Shown here one piece after another: positions 1-5,337 of a DNA stretch of 5,337 nucleotides. The notes below the pieces were generated by a model that saw only the letters and a program-made list of their open reading frames with translations, had not been told where the DNA came from and searched no databases. Position numbers and translations under genes: made by a program. Source of the stretch: an uncultured Gemmatimonadaceae bacterium (GTDB taxonomy: Bacteria > Gemmatimonadota > Gemmatimonadetes > Gemmatimonadales > Gemmatimonadaceae); the NCBI GenBank assembly GCA_955652635.1, contig CATPBN010000259.1, positions 1-5,337 on the forward strand. Reading direction: 5' to 3'. Every line of letters begins with the position of its first letter. Position 1 is the stretch's first letter.

Positions 1-533
1 CGTAGGGACTGCTCGAGCTTGATATCCTGGGGGTCGCGGAAATCGATCCGGTGACGGGCCTCGGCGATCACCATCGCGTGCTTCCCGTCAGGCGTGAAGT
101 ACATGTTGTACGGATCGTCCACACTTACCGGCTTTCCTTCCTGCGCGGTAACGGGATCGATCGGTGTCAGACTGTTCGACGCGTTGTTGGCGACCCACAG
201 GGTCGCGAGATCGTAAGACGGTACCACGTGCTGCGGAACTTTCCCGGTTGGGAATGTGCGCACGACCTGGTATGTCTTCGGATCGATCACGGTGACGCTG
301 CCCGAGCGCGAGTTGGGCACGTAGACCATGGGTAGGGCGCGCGCCGCAGCGGGAGCGAGGTTATTGACGCCGTCTTCCGCGTAGATGTTGACCGCGCCCG
401 TCGTCGTGCGGTATGCGGCGTCAGCGACGGCGGGTCCTCTGCTGCCCTCGCTGTTCTTGCCGCAACTGGCCAGGACAAACACGCCGAGCACGACGACCCC
501 GTTCCAGCTCTTCCTTTTGAAGGGCACTTCCAT
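1..533 (-). CDS. YVTN/YncE-like beta-propeller lipoprotein, 3' end beyond window (partial)
   Basis: This is an open frame of 177 codons plus two bases that continues past the left edge, so only the N-terminal part is visible. The ATG at 533-531 gives a lysine/arginine-rich n-region (KRK, residues 6-8), a hydrophobic stretch (12-22) and the lipobox LASC with Cys24. An exported, lipid-anchored protein is therefore expected. After a linker come propeller strands typical of YVTN repeats: MVYVPNSRSGSVTVIDPKT at about 69-87, then LWVANNASNSLTPIDP at about 112-127, then PYNMYFTPDGKHAMVIAEAR at about 141-160. The PYNMYFTPDG and DFRDP segments resemble a well conserved YncE-like/cytochrome-D1-like propeller family, recalled rather than searched. 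Such proteins are periplasmic or surface scaffolds with no defined reaction. The gene begins 27 bp after the DUF3131 stop on the same strand, suggesting one transcript. No strong Shine-Dalgarno sequence is seen; the nearest purine run, AGGACG, is too far upstream. Confidence 0.85.
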   Translation of the reverse strand, partial: MEVPFKRKSWNGVVVLGVFVLASCGKNSEGSRGPAVADAAYRTTTGAVNIYAEDGVNNLAPAAARALPMVYVPNSRSGSVTVIDPKTYQVVRTFPTGKVPQHVVPSYDLATLWVANNASNSLTPIDPVTAQEGKPVSVDDPYNMYFTPDGKHAMVIAEARHRIDFRDPQDIKLEQSL

Positions 534-560
534 TTTCAGGGGTCGTCCTGTGACGATGGT

Positions 561-1850
561 CTAGTTGGCAAGAATTGGACGTCCACGCGTCTTGTACAGT
601 GCCGACTCCATTATAAGCGCTGCGGTATTCAGGCTGGGTACAACGGTGGGCTGAAGAGTGTCTTCGTACACTCCCGATCCCCAGCCGTCCGGGGTGCCAG
701 CGGGCCGCACGGTTCTCATCACGAGCTGAGTGTACGCGCTCGGCAGCACTGCATTCCAGCCAAACGCCGCTTTCGAGCTGACCCAGCGGGGACGTTCGAC
801 GCTCTTGTCATCGAGACTCTCGACCACGAACGACTTCCCGCGGTGGTAAACGCTATAGTAGTAAAAATAGTAGGGCGGATCCGGAAGGGCATCCTCTGTC
901 ACCGCGGTGACGATTCGGGTCCGTTGATACCGCGCTGTCTGGGCGGCAAGAACCTGCGCCGCCTGTCGCGCGATGTCCGCTGTGCGGAAGCCGGTCTCCA
1001 TACCGAGCATGATAAAGGGCTCGCTCATCACGCGATCGTTCCCCGGACTGCTCATCAGCAACCGTACTCCGAGGACGTTGATGGCGGCGACGTTCCTTCG
1101 TACATCGAGTCCGTCGGGATTGACTTTCGCCCCCCACATCGAAAACCCGGACAGCGCGTACTGCTGATATCCGATTTCGTCTTCGGTGAAGGAGCTGCTC
1201 TTGCCGGTTACCGGATCGACTTGGAAACCCCGCAGGTTTCCATCCTCCAGCAGCTCCGACATGTTGAGGCGTCGCACGACCTGCGTTGCGAGCGGCGTGT
1301 ACTTGGGCTGCTTGACCGAAATGATCCGCAGCCAGACGAGGAGGCGACCAATGTCCACCGACGACCAGCCTGCTCCGACGTTGGAGATCTTGTTTGCATT
1401 GTCGACCATCCGTCCCGTCTTCGCATCATAAGTGCGGTTGAACGCCTTCTTATCGAACAGATCGACGGTCGACAGCGTGGCGAGTATGCGTTGGATGTGA
1501 GCGTCGTAGGTTGCGTCGTCGATGAACGCGAGCTCGTGCGCCGTATAGTTGGCGGCGATGGCGCCCGCAATGTCCCATAGCGTAACGTACGAATATTTCG
1601 CGTGCGCCCGGGCGAGACCCGTTGACGGCTCGGTGATTCGGTTCACGAGGTTCCAGGAAGTACGGGCGGCGTCGAGATAGAGCTGCCGTTCCTGCGGTGT
1701 CACGACGACCGGGACGATCGGTGGCGGTGGGGCTGGTGCGGTGTCGACGGCTCCAGGTACAGGTTGCTGTCCGCCGTTTGAACACGCCGAGGTGCCGGCC
1801 ACCACTCCCATCATCAGGGAGAACACAAAGGGAAATTTTCTGGATCGCAT
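561..1850 (-). CDS. DUF3131 domain lipoprotein, putative carbohydrate-active enzyme
   Basis: The protein has 429 residues. The N-terminus MRSRKF is basic, a hydrophobic segment follows (about 7-19), and TSAC ends at Cys23. This is a slightly degenerate lipobox, with Thr rather than Leu/Val at -3. A Pro/Ala-rich linker (about 31-51) leads to the globular part. Segments I recognise as DUF3131-like are TLWDIAGAIAA (90-100), GWSSVDIGRLLVWL (161-174), EDEIGYQQYALSGFSMWG (223-240), SSKAAFGWNAVLPSAYT (358-374), GWGSGVYE (389-396) and NTAALIMESALYK (408-420). The repeated helical, Trp/Tyr-rich pattern with spaced acidic residues (D93, D166, E223, E225, E285, E396) recalls helical-barrel glycoside hydrolases, but DUF3131 has no reaction I can assign. 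An unusual aromatic run, YYFYYYSVYH, lies at 327-336. The start at 1850 is supported by the signal sequence, though no clear Shine-Dalgarno precedes it. The gene is first in a probable minus-strand operon with the downstream propeller lipoprotein. Confidence 0.85.
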   Translation of the reverse strand: MRSRKFPFVFSLMMGVVAGTSACSNGGQQPVPGAVDTAPAPPPPIVPVVVTPQERQLYLDAARTSWNLVNRITEPSTGLARAHAKYSYVTLWDIAGAIAANYTAHELAFIDDATYDAHIQRILATLSTVDLFDKKAFNRTYDAKTGRMVDNANKISNVGAGWSSVDIGRLLVWLRIISVKQPKYTPLATQVVRRLNMSELLEDGNLRGFQVDPVTGKSSSFTEDEIGYQQYALSGFSMWGAKVNPDGLDVRRNVAAINVLGVRLLMSSPGNDRVMSEPFIMLGMETGFRTADIARQAAQVLAAQTARYQRTRIVTAVTEDALPDPPYYFYYYSVYHRGKSFVVESLDDKSVERPRWVSSKAAFGWNAVLPSAYTQLVMRTVRPAGTPDGWGSGVYEDTLQPTVVPSLNTAALIMESALYKTRGRPILAN

Positions 1851-2041
1851 GGGTTCTGTGATTGGTGAGAATAGGATCGGCCAACTCCGCCTGCGCTCGG
1901 CGTGGGAAATGCCAGCCTACCTGTCGGGAAAATGACAAGGAAGCTCGCGCATTCGAGAGTGCAACTATAGTTCTCGCTCCCTCGCGCGTCGGTTCGTAAA
2001 GCAACAAGCGTGCTCCGTCAGCCCGTCGCACCATTGAAGAA
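1851..2041. promoter_or_regulatory. Divergent intergenic region with candidate promoters
   Basis: This 191-bp gap separates the divergent DUF3131 and phosphoesterase genes, so promoters for both directions should lie here. The best candidate element is the perfect palindrome AACTATAGTT at 1963-1972. It presents TATAGT, one mismatch from the consensus -10 hexamer TATAAT, on the plus strand (1966-1971) and equally on the minus strand (1970-1965). No convincing -35 hexamer sits 16-18 bp upstream on either strand; ATGACA at 1932-1937 is too far from the plus-strand box. No riboswitch, RNA gene or coding frame with a recognisable product was seen in the gap. The promoter assignment is inferred from position and a single hexamer. 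Confidence 0.35.
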
Positions 2042-2965
2042 ATGACAGTGAGTTCCCATGCCCTCCGCAGCTTCGCGATGGTGACCGTCTGTGCGGCGTC
2101 GCTCAGCTGGCTGAGCGCTCCATTGTCTGTGCAGGCCCAGAGCCAATCCGCCAAGCCGGTGGGAAAGCACTTCGACCAGGTCGTGATCGTCGTGATGGAG
2201 AATGAAGGAACGGATCAGGCGCTGGCGGACCCCTACATCTCCTCCCTTAGCAGGAGGGCCGCCTGGTTTTCGCGCTACTACGCGATCACGCATCCTTCCT
2301 TTCCAAATTATCTCGCGATCGTCGCTGGCACCACGTTCGGCCTGGATAGCGATCACAGACCGCCGCCGCTGAAGGGCGCAACGATTGCCGATCGCCTGGA
2401 AGAAAAGAATCTCACCTGGAAATCGTACGCCGAGGATTATCCGGGCGGCTGCTATCTGGGAAGCGCGGCGGGCGCAGGACGCCTTATCCCAACCGCTGCT
2501 CCCACGGAGCTCTATGTCAGGAAGCACGTTCCCCTACTGGCGTTCGCTTCGATACAAAACGATCCTCGCCGGTGTGGGCGCGTTGTGAGCGCTAATCAGT
2601 TCATGCGCGATGCGCGGGCCGGCAAGCTTCCCAACTATTCGTTCTACACGCCCAACATGTTCAACGATGGTCACGACACATCGCTCGAGGCTTCATCCAC
2701 ATGGCTCAGGGGATTCATTCGCAGTCTGGATGGCACACTCGCGATGCATCAGCGAACGCTGCTCGTGATCACCTGGGACGAGGGCGGCAATCGTGACAAT
2801 CGTGTCCTGACACTGTTACTCGGGCCCGTGATCAATCCGGGCAAGTACGGCGTTATGTTGACACATTACAGCCTGCTCAGGACAATCGAGGAGAACTTCG
2901 GGCTGAGCACAGTTGGCGCGGGCGACAAAAGGGCCTCGCCTTTTCCAGAGAGACTATGGCGATGA
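2042..2965 (+). CDS. Secreted phosphoesterase, acid phosphatase/phospholipase C superfamily
   Basis: The 307-residue protein is predicted to be exported. A hydrophobic signal (about 11-30) ends in SVQA, with probable signal peptidase I cleavage after Ala32. The mature part carries the ordered motifs of the phosphoesterase family (Pfam PF04185 type): VVIVVMENE (47-55), with E53-N54 in a metal-binding position; THPSFPNYLAIVAG (83-96), with S86 the likely nucleophile position; YTPNMFNDGHD (202-212); ITWDEGG (243-249), with D246-E247; and THYSLLRTIEENFGL (274-288), with H275. Family members hydrolyse phosphate monoesters or phospholipid head groups; the substrate here cannot be read from sequence. 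The length is compact, as in bacterial acid-phosphatase-like members. C137 and C178 could form a disulfide. The start at 2042 has only a weak GAAGAA before it; Met13 is an alternative that would still leave a signal peptide. The downstream propeller follows closely on the same strand. Confidence 0.88.
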   Translation: MTVSSHALRSFAMVTVCAASLSWLSAPLSVQAQSQSAKPVGKHFDQVVIVVMENEGTDQALADPYISSLSRRAAWFSRYYAITHPSFPNYLAIVAGTTFGLDSDHRPPPLKGATIADRLEEKNLTWKSYAEDYPGGCYLGSAAGAGRLIPTAAPTELYVRKHVPLLAFASIQNDPRRCGRVVSANQFMRDARAGKLPNYSFYTPNMFNDGHDTSLEASSTWLRGFIRSLDGTLAMHQRTLLVITWDEGGNRDNRVLTLLLGPVINPGKYGVMLTHYSLLRTIEENFGLSTVGAGDKRASPFPERLWR

Positions 2966-2981
2966 CGACAACTCCAATTTC

Positions 2982-2987
2982 GAGGGA
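2982..2987 (+). promoter_or_regulatory. Shine-Dalgarno GAGGGA that decides the propeller start
   Basis: GAGGGA lies four bases before the ATG at 2992, so its GAGG core is six bases from the start codon. It is the clearest ribosome-binding site in the window and favours 2992 over the in-frame upstream ATGs at 2956 and 2962. The upstream ATGs have only a purine stretch (AGAGAGA at 2947-2953) before them. Confidence 0.55.
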
Positions 2988-2991
2988 CACC

Positions 2992-4014
2992 ATGTATCGA
3001 GCGATCCTTTTGCTTTCACTTTTTGCGGCGCCAGTGCTGTCCGCGCAGGCGTACACCATTACTCACACGTATACGGTCGGTGGAGATGGCGGCTGGGACT
3101 ACGTAGTCCCCGACCCCCCACACCATCGAGTCTTCATCGGCAGATCGAACAGAGTGATGGTCGTGGACATGAACGATGGACATCTGATCGGCGAGATCAC
3201 CGGCATCAACGGCGCCCACGGTACCGCGCTTGCCGCGGGGATGGAACGTGGGTTCGCCACGTCGGGCGACGACAGCTCCGTCGTCATGTTCGACTCGAAA
3301 ACCTACAAGACTCTTCTCAGAATACCGGCGGCGGAAGACGCGGATGCGATCATCTACGATCCCGCATCCAAGCGTGTCTTCACCTTCAACGGCGACGCGG
3401 GCTCTTCGACCGTCATCGATCCGCGCAGGGGAACGCGGATTACGAACATCCCGCTCGGCGGCAAGCCCGAGTACGGTCAATCAGCAGGAGATGGGATGGT
3501 CTACGCGAATCTCACCGACAGCAGTCAGGTTGTGGAGATCGACGCGAACAAGCTGCGCGTCACGCGCCGGTGGTCGACGGCGCCCTGCAAGAATCCGGTG
3601 TCGATGGCGATCGACACGAGACACCAGAGATTGTTCAGCGGATGCCGGAGCGGTGTGATGGCGATTTCCGATTACAAGAACGGCCGGCTGATCACGACGC
3701 TGCCAATCGGTCGCGGTGTCGACGGCGCCGGATACGATCCGGTCAAGCGTGACGCGTACGCGTCGAACGTGGACGGAACGCTGACTGTGATCCACCAGGA
3801 TACGCCCGACACGTATCACGTCGTCGAGAACGTTCAGACGGCACCGGGAGGGCGGAACATGGGACTCGATCCCGCGAGTCACCGGATCTACGTGGTCTCG
3901 GCCAAGTTTGGGCCCGTGCCTGCGGAGTCGACGGCGACGAATCCGCGTCGGCGACCACCGATGCTTCCCGGAACGTTCATGGTCATGGTCGTTGAGCCGG
4001 TCAGTTCACACTAG
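2992..4014 (+). CDS. Secreted seven-repeat YncE-like beta-propeller protein
   Basis: From the ATG at 2992 the protein has 340 residues and begins with a clean signal peptide, MYRAILLLSLFAAPVLSAQA, with probable cleavage near residue 18-20. The rest divides into seven propeller-like repeats that I can mark by their strand pairs: about 35-70, 77-111, 118-153, 159-194, 202-239, 244-281 and 288-335. Each has a 'x-Y/D-P-x-x-x-R-V-F/Y' strand followed by a 'V-x-V/I-x-D' strand. Examples are AIIYDPASKRVFTFNGD (119-135) and GLDPASHRIYVVSAK (291-305). Seven blades match the usual YncE/YVTN fold. C199 and C218, on neighbouring strands, may form a disulfide. A Pro/Arg-rich loop (306-327) interrupts the last blade. 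The function is probably binding or scaffolding in the periplasm; no catalytic motif is seen. Start choice: ATG 2992 has a good Shine-Dalgarno and is preferred, while in-frame ATGs at 2956 and 2962 would overlap the phosphoesterase stop. The gene is almost certainly co-transcribed with the phosphoesterase. Confidence 0.87.
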   Translation: MYRAILLLSLFAAPVLSAQAYTITHTYTVGGDGGWDYVVPDPPHHRVFIGRSNRVMVVDMNDGHLIGEITGINGAHGTALAAGMERGFATSGDDSSVVMFDSKTYKTLLRIPAAEDADAIIYDPASKRVFTFNGDAGSSTVIDPRRGTRITNIPLGGKPEYGQSAGDGMVYANLTDSSQVVEIDANKLRVTRRWSTAPCKNPVSMAIDTRHQRLFSGCRSGVMAISDYKNGRLITTLPIGRGVDGAGYDPVKRDAYASNVDGTLTVIHQDTPDTYHVVENVQTAPGGRNMGLDPASHRIYVVSAKFGPVPAESTATNPRRRPPMLPGTFMVMVVEPVSSH

Positions 4015-4048
4015 GGGGAAGAGGGAAGAGGGAAGCGGGATGCGGGAA
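4014..4048 (+). repeat. Five-unit G-rich heptad array, left arm
   Basis: Five in-phase 7-bp units read GGGGGAA, GAGGGAA, GAGGGAA, GCGGGAT and GCGGGAA, with consensus G-N-GGG-A-A/T. The first G is the last base of the propeller's TAG stop codon, so the array starts flush with the coding end. The G-runs of at least three bases, separated by four-base spacers, also satisfy the canonical G-quadruplex pattern on the sense strand of the upstream gene. Confidence 0.8.
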
Positions 4049-4109
4049 GAGCGCGCGCAATAACGGACGTTTCTATAACGCCGTTCCCCTTCCCCCTTCC
4101 CCCTTCCAC
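4015..4109. terminator. Imperfect inverted repeat at convergent junction, possible bidirectional terminator
   Basis: Positions 4015-4040 and 4084-4109 can be aligned as inverted arms over 26 bp with 21 matches, leaving a 43-base loop. Lying between two convergent stop codons, the structure is well placed to end transcription from both sides. However, neither side shows the T-run of a classical intrinsic terminator, and the loop is long. The termination role is therefore inferred from position only. Confidence 0.35.
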
Positions 4110-4119
4110 GTTCCCGCCC
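4084..4119 (-). repeat. G-rich heptad array, right arm in opposite orientation
   Basis: Read on the minus strand immediately after the TAA stop of the PLD gene, the sequence is GG followed by GCGGGAA, CGTGGAA, GGGGGAA, GGGGGAA and a six-base GGGGAA. The same heptad thus occurs in opposite orientation to the left array, and each array lies on the sense strand of its own upstream gene. The second unit, CGTGGAA, is degenerate. Confidence 0.75.
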
Positions 4120-5337
4120 TTACAACTGTGATCGGATCCAGTAGAAAAAGGTATTGAGGATCCGCTCATGTAGTGGCAGCTGTCTGAGATCCTCGGCGGT
4201 GACGCGCCGAGAGAAGCTGAGGTCCTCGACAAACGCGTCCTCCATTTGCTTCGCGAGGGCGCGGTCGAGCGCGACGATGCCGTACTCCGCGTTGAGCGCA
4301 AAGGAGCGCGGGTCGAAATTGATCGAGCCGATGGATGTGACGCTGCTGTCCACGATCACGATCTTGCAGTGGATCATCGTTGGCCCATACTCGTACAGCT
4401 CGACACCGGCGTCGAGAAGCGGACCCCAGGTGCGACGACTCGCGCGGCGCACCGCCGGTTGATCGTGGTAGCGCCCCGGCAAGAGGATCTTCACATCCAC
4501 ACCCCTCGCCTTGGCGTCACGCAGAGTTTGAACGAAAGGCTTGGGCGGAACGAAGTAGGCATTGGCGATCCAGAGGCGCTTGCTCGCACCGGCAATCAGG
4601 ACCGCCATCGAGCGTTGCGCCGCGCTGGCGCCGAATACCGGATTGCTCTGTATCCCGCATATCGAGGTTTCGCCCGCGGGGGTCAGTTCGGGGAAATACT
4701 TCTCATCGATGGGAAGCTCGCCGGTCGCTTCGTTCCAGTTATCGACGAAAGCAGCCTGAACTGAAGCTACGGCTGGTCCGAGTATTCCCACGTGCGTGTC
4801 CCGCCAATGCGCGGGGGAATCTCCGTCGCCAGCCCATTCGTCCGCGATTCCCACCCCACCGGTGAATGCAATTGTGCCGTCGATGATGAGCAGCTTCCGA
4901 TGCGTTCGATGGTTGTATTTCGCCCAGGAGTACCACTGGATTGGGCGAAACCACTTGACCTTGCAGCCGGCCTTCCGCATTTGGGCCATCAGCTCGGACG
5001 AAACGTTCTTGCTGCCGCTCTTGTCGAAAACCATCCGTACCTCGACTCCGCGCTTCGCGGCAGCCGAGAACGCGTCGGCGAATTCCCGGGGGATATGTCC
5101 AGAGCTGTAAATGAAAGTCGAGAAGTGCACGCTCTGGCGGGCCGATGCAATCGCGGCCAGCAAAGCCGGAAATATCTCGATCCCGTTCTTGAGCAACGTG
5201 ATCTTGTTTCCGTCGATGACGTCCGCACTCGCCGAGCCCGCGAGCGCGCGCATGAACGCGTCGGCATCGGTCGCCACCTTCGGTACGGAAACGACGGCGG
5301 CTTCGCGGTCCGCCTCGGCGTTCACGCTCGCCGTGAC
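4120..5337 (-). CDS. Phospholipase D/cardiolipin synthase-type protein with two HKD motifs, 5' end beyond window
   Basis: Both catalytic HxKx4D motifs of the PLD superfamily are present. Counting from the GTG at 5325, they are HRKLLIID (H142, K144, D149), followed by GTIAFTGGVGIADEW, and IHCKIVIVD (H319, K321, D326), followed by GSINFDPRSFALNAE. The GG/GIADEW and GSxNxDxRS surroundings are those of bacterial cardiolipin synthases and related phosphatidyltransferases. These join two phosphatidylglycerols, or a related donor/acceptor pair, at the inner membrane through a phospho-histidine intermediate. Hydrolytic PLD activity cannot be excluded. HWRDTHVGILGPAV (173-186) and the C-terminal RILNTFFYWIRSQL also fit that family. 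The frame stays open through 5337, and GTG 5325 has no convincing ribosome-binding site, so the true start is probably outside the window. Whether it has N-terminal membrane helices, as in ClsA, or none, as in ClsB, cannot be seen. It converges on the propeller gene. Confidence 0.88.
   Translation of the reverse strand, partial: VTASVNAEADREAAVVSVPKVATDADAFMRALAGSASADVIDGNKITLLKNGIEIFPALLAAIASARQSVHFSTFIYSSGHIPREFADAFSAAAKRGVEVRMVFDKSGSKNVSSELMAQMRKAGCKVKWFRPIQWYSWAKYNHRTHRKLLIIDGTIAFTGGVGIADEWAGDGDSPAHWRDTHVGILGPAVASVQAAFVDNWNEATGELPIDEKYFPELTPAGETSICGIQSNPVFGASAAQRSMAVLIAGASKRLWIANAYFVPPKPFVQTLRDAKARGVDVKILLPGRYHDQPAVRRASRRTWGPLLDAGVELYEYGPTMIHCKIVIVDSSVTSIGSINFDPRSFALNAEYGIVALDRALAKQMEDAFVEDLSFSRRVTAEDLRQLPLHERILNTFFYWIRSQL

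Noticed and set aside
843..1580. Plus-strand 245-residue open frame opposite the DUF3131 gene
   Set aside because: It lies wholly antisense to a gene with clear family motifs and signal peptide, its composition is Arg/His-rich like a shadow frame, and no domain is recognisable.
1450..2154. Minus-strand 234-residue frame spanning the divergent gap
   Set aside because: It overlaps the DUF3131 gene in another frame and runs into the antisense of the phosphoesterase gene; its arginine-rich residues match out-of-frame reading of GC-rich coding DNA.
2018..2527. Minus-strand 169-residue frame opposite the phosphoesterase
   Set aside because: It is antisense to well supported motifs (MENE, HPSFPNY) and has no recognisable domain or start context.
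2913..3752. Plus-strand 279-residue frame overlapping the phosphoesterase end and the propeller
   Set aside because: It is a +1 shadow of the propeller gene with Arg/Gly/His-rich low-complexity composition. The propeller frame has a signal peptide and seven repeats.
4074..4079. TATAAC as a -10 box for an antisense transcript into the PLD gene
   Set aside because: It is a single hexamer in a repeat-rich gap with no -35 partner or known product; too weak to annotate.
4014..4119. CRISPR array or insertion-sequence ends
   Set aside because: Units are 7 bp without spacers, there is no transposase, and no flanking target-site duplication is visible.
4246..4764. Plus-strand 172-residue frame opposite the PLD gene
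   Set aside because: It is antisense to the second HKD region of a strongly supported gene and has no domain of its own.

Overview
The window looks like chromosomal DNA from a moderately GC-rich (by eye about 60%) Gram-negative-type bacterium. Four of the five genes have room for an export signal at the visible N-terminus, and all four carry one: two lipoprotein-type and two Sec-type. The signal peptides (one ending LSAQA) and the mix of YVTN beta-propellers, DUF3131 and a secreted phosphoesterase fit Gemmatimonadota, Acidobacteriota or a relative. That placement is an impression, not a measurement. There are no tRNA, rRNA, CRISPR or insertion-sequence genes.

Layout, left to right. Positions 1-533 (minus) hold the N-terminal part of a YVTN/YncE-like beta-propeller lipoprotein that runs off the left edge. 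Positions 561-1850 (minus) hold a complete DUF3131 lipoprotein, 27 bp upstream of the propeller and probably co-transcribed with it. Positions 1851-2041 are a divergent intergenic region with a perfect 10-bp palindrome containing a TATAGT box on both strands. Positions 2042-2965 (plus) hold a secreted phosphoesterase of the acid phosphatase/phospholipase C superfamily. It is followed by a second, complete, seven-repeat secreted beta-propeller at 2992-4014 (plus). A 105-bp convergent gap (4015-4119) contains two opposed arrays of a G-rich heptad forming an imperfect inverted repeat. Positions 4120-5337 (minus) hold a two-HKD phospholipase D/cardiolipin synthase-type protein whose 5' end lies beyond the right edge.

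The two arms leaving the divergent region share an architecture: an exported enzyme-like protein followed immediately by an exported propeller. Phosphoesterase and YncE-type propeller domains are also known as single fused proteins, so the plus-strand pair reads as a split version of that arrangement. A plausible but unproven theme is envelope chemistry: phosphate esters or phospholipids (phosphoesterase, PLD) and polysaccharide (DUF3131). I see no defence system, mobile element or clearly novel multi-gene system. The most unusual structure is the non-coding heptad/G-run array abutting both stop codons at the convergent junction.
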